From: Bactericera cockerelli
Taxonomy: Eukaryota > Arthropoda > Insecta > Hemiptera > Triozidae
Reading direction: 5' to 3'
Length of the DNA stretch: 64,000 bases
Assembly: GCA_024516035.1 (NCBI GenBank)
Contig: CM044957.1
Coordinates: forward strand, 15,572,564-15,636,563
Part shown: in pieces, positions 20,604 through 30,239 of the stretch
Numbering within the stretch: the first letter of the stretch is position 1
Layout: each line of letters begins with the position of its first letter
Program-made: the position numbers and the translations under genes
Notes under the pieces: model-generated
What the model saw: the letters and a program-made list of their open reading frames with translations, nothing else
What the model was told of the DNA's origin: nothing
Databases searched by the model: none

Positions 20604-21113
20604 CAGGCGTGGCCGATGCTAAGGAGCTGCTTAACTGCAGCACCTCCAGACGAAGAGCAAAAAATAGGTTTTTTTTGTGCTGACTAGTACAGTGAAAATC
20701 ATAACGCATTTCTAGAATGATTAATTCACAAAGTCAGCGTTGATGGCGCGTTGAATCCACCGGTTCTCGAACGATCACCGAAGTTAAGTGACGTCCAGTA
20801 AGTTAAAGACTTCCTGATGCTGGCATTCTTACTCAAGCCAGGCCGGGTGAGGTTAATGTGGGAGCAGATTTGTGAGTTTCCTGCGAATAGAGGGTAACAC
20901 CCCCGTCGTGATATTATGACCGTGCAGTTGAAAGCCACTTTTAAATTTAAAAAAAAATCAATTCAAATTTAAAAAAAAAAATCAATTCACAAATTATTAT
21001 GATTAGTATACTCAAACTGGTTAGGCAGTAAAAGATCTACTCTGTAAATCCCATTTTATGTGGTCTGGTTATGTGGCAGCACCTCCAAAACATTTTCCGA
21101 CCGGCCGCGCCTG
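20604..21113. mobile_element. hAT-like MITE interrupted by a 5S-derived SINE
   Basis: Ends are CAGGCGTGGCCGATGCTAAG at left and ACCGGCCGCGCCTG at right, an imperfect inverted repeat. Without the nested SINE and its duplicated target (261 bp) the MITE is about 249 bp, close to the 270-bp second copy at 22159-22428. Flanking 8-mers GTGCCTAC and GTGCCATA agree at only five of eight positions, so the hAT assignment is tentative. Confidence 0.75.
20733..20983 (+). mobile_element. 5S-rRNA-derived SINE nested in a MITE, with target duplication
   Basis: Head: GTCAGCGTTGATGGCGCGTT, CCGGTTCTCGAACGATCACC, GAAGTTAAGTGACGTCC, closely following 5S rRNA, then diverged where box C should be. Body: CAGGCCGGGTGAGGTTAATG, TTTGTGAGTTTCCTGCGAAT, GTTGAAAGCCACTTTTAAAT, then an A-rich tail. 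The direct repeat AATTCACAAA flanks it (20723-20732 and 20984-20993). The host MITE resumes on both sides. Confidence 0.93.
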
Positions 21114-21188
21114 GTGCCATACCTACCCTCTATAGCTAACTTTCTATACATCAGGCCATGCCCAGGAATAAAAGTCAAAGCACAGGAA

Positions 21189-21440
21189 TCTCTATATATA
21201 AAACAGAAAAAAGGACTACCTACCTACCTACCTACCTATGTTTGTTTGTTTGTCCGGAGTTGTTTAGCCAAAACGGTAAGAGATAGCGAAAAATGTCTCA
21301 GAATTGACCCCCCCAAAACCACTATCGCTTTGTCCAGAAAAATTATAAAAAGTTCAAAAAGGCATTGCTGTCCAGCAGTACGGCCATGCCTTAGTAAATT
21401 TGAAATTTAGTCCCGTTGCAAAGCACGGGCAAACGGCTAG
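21189..21440 (+). mobile_element. Short non-autonomous Helitron (252 bp)
   Basis: Starts TCTCTATATATAAAACAG after an A. Near the end it has CCCGTTGCAAAGCACGGG, a hairpin with a 5-bp stem, then CAAACGGCTAG and a T outside. TC at the 5' end, CTAG at the 3' end, a hairpin a few bases before it and insertion between A and T are the Helitron hallmarks. Internal TGTTTGTTTGTCCGGAGTTG is typical of short insect Helitrons. The long open frame over it is incidental. Confidence 0.85.
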
Positions 21441-21449
21441 TATAATATA

Positions 21450-21854
21450 CAACATATTGATTCAATCACTCAATCATTAAATATCTAATTCAAAATATGT
21501 ATTATCAAAATGCTAGACAGGGGAGTTCAGAGCTAGGTATTAAAATTAAATTGAATAATCGTATGTAACATTTTATCTCTGGAACATTTTAATAATGTGC
21601 AACATGTAATTTACAAGAAGTTTTTTTAAAAATAATTTAAACTGACATACCTACCAAATCACTTGAGTTTAGACACAGTGAAATAACATTAATCAAAATC
21701 TAAATAATTTGAAATAATTCCTACTTAACAACAACAGAAAAGGCAAGCGTTGTAAGTTCAAATTACTTAGAATAAGTTTTGTCTCTAAATTATCTCCTAT
21801 TCTTAAGCAAACTTCTAAGGAGGAAAGAACCCCTAAGACACTAGCCATGTCGAT
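21450..21854. other. AT-rich spacer
   Basis: Nothing recognised. Confidence 0.4.
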
Positions 21855-21856
21855 TT

Positions 21857-22060
21857 ATTATTATTATTATTATTACACACTCTATTAAATAAAAAGACAT
21901 ATGTACAGTACAATTAATTATTATAACAATTAAAAAATGAAAACAATGTAGACAATAAAAACGAAATATAATAGAAAAATATATAAAACATAATTATGTC
22001 CTAACTAAATGACGAAGTTATTGCCTATGGCAATCTCTTCCACCCAACCCTACAGCTGCT
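21857..22060 (-). mobile_element. LINE 3' UTR fragment with hairpin, copy 1
   Basis: On the minus strand: GTTGGGTGGAAGAGATTGCC, hairpin ATTGCC-ata-GGCAAT (22020-22034), TTAGTTAGGACATAATTATG, AT-rich sequence with TTTAATAGAGTG, and a (TAA)n tail (21857-21880). This layout is that of a truncated insect LINE. Related tails lie at 26447, 49782 and 51030, all on the same strand. Confidence 0.75.
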
Positions 22061-22158
22061 GCTGACTAATAGATAACTAGCCGTTGTGAAGCATTGGATG
22101 ACCCCTACACTGCAAGCGCTGACTACATTCAACATGATGATGATTAAAAAGGTAAGTT

Positions 22159-22428
22159 CCAGGCGGGGCCGGTCCTAAGGAGCTGCGGAACTGCAGCAAC
22201 TCCAGACGAGAAGGAAAAAAGAGTTTTTTTCTCAAGTCCTAGCTTGTACAGTTGTACACAGTGAAAATCATTACACAAATATTTATAATAATTAATTTAT
22301 ATTTATAGTGATTAGCTTGGCAAAAGAAATTAAACTCTTTAGGTACTAAAAGAGCTACTTAATAAATCCCAGTTTAGTCAGATTTATGAGGCAACACCCC
22401 CAAAGTATTTTCCAATCGGCCGCGCCTG
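22159..22428. mobile_element. hAT-like MITE, intact copy (270 bp)
   Basis: Ends CAGGCGGGGCCGGTCCTAAG and CCAATCGGCCGCGCCTG form the inverted repeat. The interior matches the interrupted copy at 20604 (GCAGCAACTCCAGACGA; AGTGAAAATCATTAC; CCCAGTTTAGTCAGATT; GGCAACACCCCCAAAG). No coding sequence. Confidence 0.78.
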
Positions 22429-22439
22429 ATCGGTAAATA

Positions 22440-23540
22440 CATGGTTTTTCTAGAATAGCTATTAGTTAAACCTATATGTAATGTAAACGCGAGTTCCTGC
22501 TGATTACAGACTCGCGGTAGACTTCAATTAAATCCATAACGTAAATCTATGAATAATTCTGTGAGTATTAATTATAGTGATATAAAGTAGGTATATAATG
22601 TGACTATCATATGTGTATGTATGTAGTTATGTGTATAGATATTAATGGCTCTATTAGAGATATTCGTTATCCCTAAGATCTTGGGTGTGTTAGTGTAGCT
22701 CGTGATGATCATACACGACAGCGTATTATGTGATCATTAAAATACACACATATTTTGGGATGATAATAAATGTTGAATTGAATGCCGAATCTTAACATCC
22801 AAGTGATATGACCATTTAGTTGAAAGCGACTTAAACCCAAATTAAAAAGAAAACATCCAAAGTCCCACACAATTTCCGTTGAAATTGGTTCAGCCTTCTA
22901 AAAGGAGTTCAATCGCACATACGTACAGGCGATATTAACTCTGATTTTTGTTAAATAATGATCTTAATGAAGTTGCGTAGGGAATCTTAACAGTCGTATT
23001 ACTTAATGGATAGCTCAATAAAGTCCATCAGTTTGGTTATGATGTGATAGATAATAAGAAATTTTCCAATAAGCCTTATCTGATGGACAATTCTGCTTTG
23101 AAATTGCATACCTACAGGGAATTTTCATCAAGGTAGTTCATATGTATGCTATCCTACATTGTGCTATATCAATCTACCTACTATAGAGTACACGCCACAG
23201 GTGCAGCAATACATATTACGCATTTAACATTAGGGAGATAGAGGACTATAAGAGAAGGTATATAGGGTATAGCTATAGCTAACTTAAGAAAACATGATAC
23301 TGTAATACAAAATACATATTAGAACTACCTATCAAAAAATAATGGTTACTTTCAAAGTATGTATGACTATTGTATAGAAGAAAGAAAAGCTAAACCGTCT
23401 GAGTCACATCAAAACACAGTTTTCAGACACCTTGTAGGTATAGGTAAATATTAAAAAAAAAAAAAAAATGCACAGAAATGACATCGTGACATGTGGAAAT
23501 GGAGAAAAAAAACATAATAAAGAAATAAGAGAGTCTATAA
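22440..23540. other. AT-rich spacer with a 5S-SINE tail scrap
   Basis: 22808-22848 (GATATGACCATTTAGTTGAA, AGCGACTTAAACCCAAAT) is the 3' end of the 5S-derived SINE family on the plus strand. Nothing else recognised. Confidence 0.5.
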
Positions 23541-23545
23541 ATTCG

Positions 23546-24182
23546 TACAGGGTCCAACATTGATCATAAACCATTTTGGAATGCTTAAATTTTTGAAAAT
23601 GAAGCTTCATAATGAACTTTTCTTTGAAGGAATGCTAGATACCAAAATGCCATTTATTTTAGTACTCACCAATGCACGTTTTGAAGATCACATCACGGAG
23701 ATGTTTGCCTTAATGCATGCATATTCGCCTCAGACGTTCTTTCAAGTAAAGTAACGCGTTTACAAGCATGTATTAGGGGATAGCATTGATTTTCAGGTCG
23801 AGTAACATCTTTCAGTTCTTCTAGGAATTTTTGCTTTTACCCATATCAAGAAATCAATGATATCCCCGATGATTTTAGTGAACGCGATGCACAGCTCGAG
23901 AGAATGTCTCAATTCATGCATTCTGCATCAAGACCAACATCTTCATGGTGATTAATTTGATCTTCAAAATGAGTTTCATGGCATTTTGTTTTCTAGCATT
24001 CCATCATATCAAAGAAAAATTCATTTTGAAACTTCAGTTGTGAAAATAAAGGCATTTCAAAATGGTTTATGATCAATGTAAAGTAGTTTATGAAAAGTAC
24101 AACAGTACTTATATACTCAAAAGGAAGAAAAAAATATGTATTTTTTAATAAAACCATTTTTTTTTTTTAGCCGGACCCTGTA
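23546..24182. mobile_element. Foldback element with TACAGGGTCC ends
   Basis: The left end TACAGGGTCCAACATTGATC continues into ATAAACCATTTTGGAATGC, and the right part holds GGCATTTCAAAATGGTTTAT, GATCAATGT and finally GGACCCTGTA. The arms pair over roughly 130 bp (TTCTTTGAAGGAATGCTAGA versus TCTAGCATTCCATCATATC), with an AT-rich ~90-bp insertion in the right arm. TA at both ends suggests Tc1/mariner-type insertion. Non-coding. Confidence 0.75.
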
Positions 24183-24266
24183 GTTGGAGAAGTGGAGGTT
24201 GTGTTGGATTTCCCATTTACTTATAAAAATTAGACAACCCAACCAAATATAGACAAATGAACTAGA

Positions 24267-24440
24267 CGGGTGAAGACCCCAAGGGAGACCCAGAGAAAGA
24301 TGGAAAATAGAAGAAAAAACTTAATAAAAGAAATAGAAGTGGCAAAAATAAAAGTTCAAGAAGAAGATGCTCAAGACAAACTTAAGCTACCTGTTACTGA
24401 GGCTAAATACCAACTTCGTTATAAATGGCCATGCCAGTAA
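24267..24440 (+). pseudogene. LINE reverse-transcriptase ORF, C-terminal remnant
   Basis: The frame reads RVKTPRETQRKMENRRKNL, ends VTEAKYQLRYKWPCQ and a TAA, with VQEEDAQDKLKL in the middle. The basic R-x-R-x-RW-like start and the EEDAQDR-KW...TEAK spacing are those of the last ~60 residues of RTE/L2-like insect LINE proteins (family from memory). Several usual residues are changed and the fragment is cut off upstream. Confidence 0.6.
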
Positions 24441-24920
24441 ATAAGTTGTATAAATAATACTTAAGGGTTTGTATTTTTTGTCAGATGAATTGCATCGCGA
24501 ATAAATATTTACACTGCCACAACTTACATAAATATCCACTTGAAACATTTACAAAGATTTCAAGGTAAATATTGAAAATTAACCAGGCTTCACTTCCTAC
24601 TATCAGACGGACAGATTATCGGTCATACATTACTTGGTTGAGTAAATTCATTTATAAGTAATGCCTTGGGTAATTCTAACATTAATTAAAGCTAGAAACA
24701 CACACATAGATAATAATAATTAACTAGGTAGTTACTACCTATAACAAAAAATAATGTATGTATATTATGTACCTAATTGTATCTAAATATAATATTGTAT
24801 ATATTATACTTACGTATGTAAATGTTCGCTTCGGCCGCGAGCGGAAAGTTTGTGAACGTGGTGTTTTTCTGTTTTTCCCCGAGGCTGGCGTCCTAGTTGG
24901 AATATTCCTTTCTTATTGTA
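24441..24920. other. AT-rich spacer
   Basis: The first part may be the 3' UTR of the LINE remnant just upstream. Nothing else recognised. Confidence 0.4.
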
Positions 24921-24923
24921 CAT

Positions 24924-25059
24924 CTAGGGCGGAATTAATAGACGTTTTTGTAATACCTCTGTGGCGCTAAGTCACGGATTGCGTACTGTGTAAGATAGGG
25001 AAAATCGACACTTACCAACGACTTAAGTTATTGATGTTGTCTATTAATTCCGCCCCTAG
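24924..25059. mobile_element. Small MITE (~136 bp)
   Basis: Inverted ends CTAGGGCGGAATTAATAGAC and GTCTATTAATTCCGCCCCTAG. Partial relatives of the same terminus occur at 30350 (AAGGCGAAATTAATAGACAA) and 35028 (TTTTGTCTATAATTCCGCC). No target duplication is clear. Confidence 0.75.
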
Positions 25060-25366
25060 TCATTAAAACTAGAAGGGAACCTTATATATCACGTCGAGAA
25101 TCCCTATCATAATCTGCACACATTTGATGGTAAGTTTGATGGTAAAACTTTTGTACATAGTTTGTGATCAGGTATACCTACTGCTTCCGTGCGTTTTAAA
25201 TGACTTCACATTACCTAATTGCTGAAGGTATCTAATATTAGATACATACTGTATACACTATATGTATAATAATAGTTACCTATGTATATATAATTACTCG
25301 TAAAACTTTTACCGAACATTAAAAAAACATTTTTTAATGTATAGTATAGGTCTCATGCTCTTTTTT

Positions 25367-25552
25367 GGAAACATAATATAGTACGTAGATGTACATTGTA
25401 CTATATTGTATAGAGCTAGTATTAGACAAATACTTTAACTGAATACGATTAGGAAACATAATATAGTACGTAGACGTAGATATTGTACATTGTACTAGGT
25501 ATATTGTATAGAGCTAGTATATTAGACAAATACTTTAACTGAATACGATTAG
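25367..25552 (+). repeat. Tandem duplication, two copies
   Basis: GGAAACATAATATAGTACGT starts at 25367 and 25452. Both copies contain TATTGTATAGAGCTAGTAT and end ACTGAATACGATTAG. Copy 2 has short insertions (GTAGATATT, AGGTAT). Confidence 0.9.
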
Positions 25553-25559
25553 TTTATAT

Positions 25560-26445
25560 AGACTAAATGTATAGATTGTACAGTATACACGCCATTCTGT
25601 GTAAGATTCTCCTAACACAACATTCAGATCGATCTTAATTTGGTAGCTATGAAGACCAGGTGAGGATCGACTCACATGAGAAATGAATTCAATGCTAACT
25701 AGCAACACGAACACATGACATGACACAAAGCGAGTGGAGGAACAGGTTTCTTAGAATTTATTTTTTACTAGCGGTCATCATTTAAAAATTGGAATAACTT
25801 TAGCACAGCTGACTAATGAGTTAATATATTCTTCAGGAATTCATGCAGGCAAGTACTCTTAACATAACTTTTTTGTTTAACGGAATAATTAATGGTGTTT
25901 AGGTTATCTTGATTTATAAGAAAGTTAGCCAATCTGGAATGAAATAAAAGCTTACTAAGTAAATCTTCATTGTGTAAGGTAATTATATTCAATAGAGAAA
26001 ACCATTCTACCCAATGTAATAAAAATTTAATTATATTTTTAAACCTATTTAATTATAGGTAGATTAAGTAGACATATTCCCAATTCCCCTGAACAAAAAA
26101 AATATGGTCTTGAGGAATATTGGATATTCCCGAAAGTAAAAACCGAGCAACACATTTTTATAGACAATCAAAATATTTATTTAATCATGAAGGAATGACA
26201 GGAACTACCAATCTTTCTTAGAACTCCCACAATAGTAGATGTTTAATATGTAATTGAACACTGGTCTCAAAAGTTCCCACATCAAGTGGAAATTCCCTGT
26301 GCTCATGAAATTTTAAACATCATTAGCTGAATATTATATGCAAGACATGAGCCCAATGACAACATCCGTACGGGAAATCCGTACGATTAATGCATGTCTC
26401 ACATTTAAGAATAATCAGCCCGAAGACGACTACGAAAAATAATTT
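25560..26445. other. AT-rich spacer
   Basis: No gene or recognisable repeat seen. Confidence 0.4.
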
Positions 26446-26446
26446 C

Positions 26447-26640
26447 CTTTCACTTATTATTGTTTACTCTTTATTGGGTAAAGAAAAAGTATAATATTTA
26501 CAGTACAATGAAATTTTAAAGAAAAAATATATAGATTGAACAAAGAAACAAGAACAAAAATGAGAATAATGCTAACTTCCTACCTAAAGGGTGGGGTTAT
26601 TGCCCGTGGCAATCTCTTCCACCCAACCCACTTCAGAATC
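26447..26640 (-). mobile_element. LINE 3' UTR fragment with hairpin, copy 2
   Basis: Minus strand: GTTGGGTGGAAGAGATTGCC, hairpin ATTGCC-acg-GGCAAT (26599-26613), CCCCACCCTTTAGG, then an AT-rich stretch with TTTACCCAATAAAGAG and a TAATAA end. Same family as 21857. Confidence 0.72.
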
Positions 26641-26649
26641 GCCTAAAAG

Positions 26650-27735
26650 ATTTTTTATTTTCGTCACAGAAATGGAAGGTTTCATTTATTTTGAAGAACT
26701 AAGAGCACGTGTTATGGGAAATGCAAACACAGTATACTTGAAGAAATGATATTTTTTTGTTTTCATTCAAGTGCGATGGGCCTTGGTGTGTCTTCCCAAG
26801 TTTTGTTCTCCTGTTTTTCATAAAAATAAATAAATACAAATGAGGAATAGGAATAAATATTTAAACCAAGTTTCACGGGCTTTCCGTAGCTACGTCATCG
26901 TTTAATAGCTATCAAGTTACGTCATCCAAACAATATACAGCTATGACGTACGACATTCGATACGTAAAAGCTATGTTTTGTTGTTGGAAATTTCTCTATT
27001 TCTGATCTGAAAATTCCAAAATAATATATCAATTTACTTGCATCCACCATAAACACTGAACCAATTTCTATTCAGGTTTTGAAACTATTGTTTAGACTTT
27101 AGATACTTTATTTTTTGAGAAATAGCAAGTCATCGTGATATTCATTGATGTAAAAAAAACCACTTTCACAATGATAGAAAAAGTATAAACAAACTGGATG
27201 ACCATTTAGCACTTTCTTACTGAACAAATAAAGTACTGACCCAATATCTCCCAAGTTCAAGGTTTTTTGATATTTTTGCGAAAAAACTTGTTGAAAAAAA
27301 CAACTGGACAATACCAAGCAACATTATGTACCAAAATAATTTCGGAAAGTTCCGATTTATTGCAATCTCAAATGCCAATTTTACTGGACAATAGATAGGT
27401 ACCTATTACCAAACATAGGTACCTGCAAGATTATTAAGTTTAATTTTTTTTTGTAATGTATAAATTTCTACCTCACCGGGTTTTCCCTGACAACAGTCAC
27501 AAGTAGCTTAGGAATAAAATTTAGGTAGTATCCTCTGACGTAGATTCAGGTTGGTTAAAAAAATTTCATGTCAATTTTAAATTAAACGCAACGGAAAATC
27601 CATATTGATCAGGTTAATGTTTTTTTGTTGTTGTTGTTGTTGTAAAAACAAAGATACACAGTACCCAGTACCTTATCTACATAATATGTCATTAAAGTGG
27701 TTTTGTTAAGAGAAACAACAAAATCTCTCATTTCT
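26650..27735. other. AT-rich spacer
   Basis: No gene seen; a (TTG)n run lies near 27625. Confidence 0.4.
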
Positions 27736-27737
27736 AA

Positions 27738-27806
27738 TCTTATATTATAAAATGATTCGTTTGTGTGTATGTTTGTCCTCGTAAAACTCGAGAACTACAA
27801 GTCGGC
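27738..27806 (+). repeat. Possible 5' fragment of a short Helitron
   Basis: CTTATATTATAAAATGATTC, then TATGTTTGTCCTCGTAAAAC and GAGAACTACAAG, resembles the first ~70 bp of short insect Helitrons. It runs directly into the SINE at 27812. Confidence 0.4.
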
Positions 27807-27811
27807 TTGAT

Positions 27812-27925
27812 CGATACTGACCTCAGTAGCTTGATCGAACCTGAAGGTTCAAGTCCCGGTGTCAGCGTAGATTTAATAAAGCGAGTTTGAGTATTTGTGA
27901 CAAATGATGAACACAAATAATAACT
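27812..27925 (+). mobile_element. tRNA-Thr-type SINE with internally deleted head
   Basis: CTGACCTCAGTAGCTTGATCG jumps to AAGGTTCAAGTCCCGGTGTC, skipping the anticodon arm. The body AAAGCGAGTTTGAGTATTTG follows, then a decayed version of the usual palindrome. Confidence 0.75.
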
Positions 27926-27929
27926 TTTT

Positions 27930-28428
27930 TTTGTTACCAATGACTGGACTCATTGGCGTTATGCGCTAAAAAAAGTTCAAATTTTCAAAAGTTGAGCTTT
28001 TAAATGAGCTTATTCAACTACTGGCATATTATCTCTCGAAGATTTTCAAAATGTCCATTTTTTAAAAGTTGAGCTTTTTCACTCTCAAATTTAATTCTTT
28101 ATATTAATGTACCAGACATCTGGTGCTTTGGGTAAAACCAGATACCTAGGTTCACAATCTCACCAAACTGGATTCTCTTGCTTGAGATTTGATGGCTCAA
28201 AATATGTCAGACTGACCAAATCTCTGATCAGTTATAACAGATTTCTTGTCTATATCAGATAGCATAGAACAGGTTTTCTGAACTAAGCGATTTATCAAGA
28301 CGGTCATAAACGAAGAACTGCCTAATGTATAATAACTCTTAAGTGGAAAGTAAAACCCAGGCTAAGTTTATGCTCAAAGCATTTTCTACCGCCTAACCCT
28401 CAGAGTCTCATTATTATGAGGTCACATC
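27930..28428. other. AT-rich spacer
   Basis: Contains GTTGAGCTTTT twice (27988 and 28067). No gene seen. Confidence 0.4.
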
Positions 28429-28619
28429 TCAAATGAGAGGCTAAGAGGCAGACCGGACCAAGTGGTAAAATGGAAAATATTTTGTATTATACCTCGTTGG
28501 AAAGAGCGCGAAAAGATCTATTTTTTTAGATTGGTTGCTAGTTTCTCATCAGTGTTGTATTAAAATTATAGGTGAAAGAAAATGGCTAAGTGTCATTTTA
28601 GACCAATTTTCAAAAAGCA

Positions 28620-28900
28620 GATTGGACCATCTCAAAGGTGTGGACTAACTTTTTTATTTAATGAACTCAGTGGACTATCTTCTATTAAAACCCATGTTTT
28701 CTTTTATTGTACTTTACAAAAAGCAGAGTGGACTATCTATAGAAGCAGAGTGGACCAAGATAACAATAATATTTTGAAAAGTGGACTATCTGATTTTTGT
28801 AAAGAAATTAGTGGACTAACTGTATGCAACTAATGTATTTTTGACTCTGAAGCTTAATAAAAGCAGACTGGACTAACAGAGTGTAGAGTGGACCAAGTGT
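28620..28900 (+). repeat. Cluster of GTGGACTA(A/T)C / GTGGACCA motifs
   Basis: Copies at about 28623 (ttggaccat), 28640, 28670, 28730, 28750, 28780, 28810, 28867 and 28888. Spacing is irregular (20-60 bp), all in the same orientation, often preceded by AAGCAGA or GCAGAG. That preceding word also forms the inner part of the element terminus (GGCAGAccggacc at left; GGCAGAGTGGACTATC when the right end is read inward). They therefore look like repeated terminal or subterminal binding sites. Confidence 0.85.
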
Positions 28901-29189
28901 CAATTTATTATTATTGGTTTACAGAAAAATGTGGCATGTGTACCTTGTTTTGGTATCATTATCTATGTTTCCTATTATTAAGTAATTTATTTTAATAAAA
29001 TATAATATTACTGAGCCGCCACAACAACTATCAACGTGTTAGGAATGAGGTTACCTTGCCAACTTCTCACTGGTACAACAGGGTCAAAATCTTTTGTTTT
29101 GTATTTGATTACTCTCCCTCAGTCTGTTACAGTCTATTGTTTATTGTTAAGATCCTCAATTTTTTTTTTGATAAGATCCTCTCTTGTGA

Positions 29190-29349
29190 ATGTTTTTATC
29201 GAAGAGTGGTTATAGTTCTCAAGTTGTAAAAGTTGATCTAATAGAACAGTGTTTGTTTCAAAGTGATTGTGAATCAACAAGTAGTATCAGTAGTCAAGAT
29301 GAAGACAGTAGCAGTTGCAAGTTGAAGAAACTCAAAATAGTTCCTGGTG
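29190..29349 (+). other. Candidate first coding exon inside the 1,558-bp element
   Basis: ATG at 29190 opens a frame reading MFLSKSGYSSQVVKVDLIEQ, then a Ser/Asp/Glu-rich stretch (STSSISSQDEDSSS), then KLKKLKIVPG. It ends at GGTG/GTAAGTAC, a near-consensus donor with the intron starting at 29350. Composition and donor suggest a real exon: either the first exon of the element's own transposase (rest deleted) or a captured host exon. No acceptor or second exon is seen in the element. Confidence 0.4.
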
Positions 29350-30127
29350 GTAAGTACCTACTTGAGTATTTGTTTCATTTGTGTTATGAAATTTTTAGTA
29401 TTTTGATAATCAAACTCAAGGGTACCTACCTATCTGAATTATTTCAAAATAAATCAATTATCTAATCTCCCTGACTCAAGTTCTGTCTAAGTAAACCAAG
29501 AAACTTTGGTATCATAGTAAACTTTTTCACAAAGGCAGGTACCTACCAAGAATTTGAATAAGCTGAAGGTTGGTATTCAAACATTTCAAACCCTGTTCAA
29601 GGCAAAAACGAAAATCATATTTTTATTGACCTAGGTATAGTTACCTACTTCGTTACCTACTAATGACTCTTATGACTTAGTTCAATAAAATAATAATTCA
29701 TCTTCAAAGTGGACTAACTAGTTTTCTGCTGAAACAAATGTGGACCAACTGGCGGACTATCTGATATTCCTCAAAAAGCAGAGCGATGTCTCATCTTTAA
29801 CCGTTTATAACTTTAAATCAACAATAATAAATCCAAAGAAGTTTGTTTCAAAAAAATTTTGCATCTCTTTTCTTTCAAAATAATCCAACTTTGTTATTTA
29901 GGGTGAATACAGCCTGAGCAGCAACTCTTGAACTTTAACTCCATTTATCTCGAAACGCTTTTTTTGCAGATAGTCCACTCTGCCTCTTAGCCTCTCAAAT
30001 GAATGAGGAAAAATTGAAGCATTGGGTGGGATCCGATCCACAGATCCATGGATCCATGCACTAGATTGTTTAAAATACAAGTCTAGCGCCGTAACCACAT
30101 CCACTACTAATGCTTGAAGGTAAACTA

Positions 30128-30235
30128 TTACTTCCGAGAAAATTCTAATATTAGAAATTGTAAAAATTGTGTTCGTTTTTTTTTAAATTTTTGCTCCGAT
30201 TTCAATTTTTTATTTTACTTTGAAGCAAGTTTCGT
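30128..30235 (+). repeat. Palindrome-ended dispersed repeat, 5' fragment
   Basis: TTACTTCCGAGAAAATTCTA, ATATTAGAAATTG, GTGTTCGTTTTTTTTTAAA and TTGCTCCGATTTCAATTTTT match the start of the copy at 6563; it then stops. Confidence 0.75.
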
Positions 30236-30239
30236 TGTT

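Larger units (their letters stand above)
28437..29994. mobile_element. 1,558-bp DNA element with perfect 16-bp TIRs, 8-bp TSD and GTGGACTA motif array
   Basis: Left end GAGGCTAAGAGGCAGA (28437-28452) and right end TCTGCCTCTTAGCCTC (29979-29994) are perfect inverted repeats. The 8-bp TCAAATGA flanks both sides (28429-28436 and 29995-30002). Inside are about a dozen copies of TGGACTA or TGGACCA: nine or so between 28620 and 28900, three between 29700 and 29755, and one inverted next to the right end. A candidate exon with a strong splice donor lies at 29190-29349. An 8-bp duplication fits hAT-, P- or Merlin-like classes, but the termini are not ones I recognise. Confidence 0.88.
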
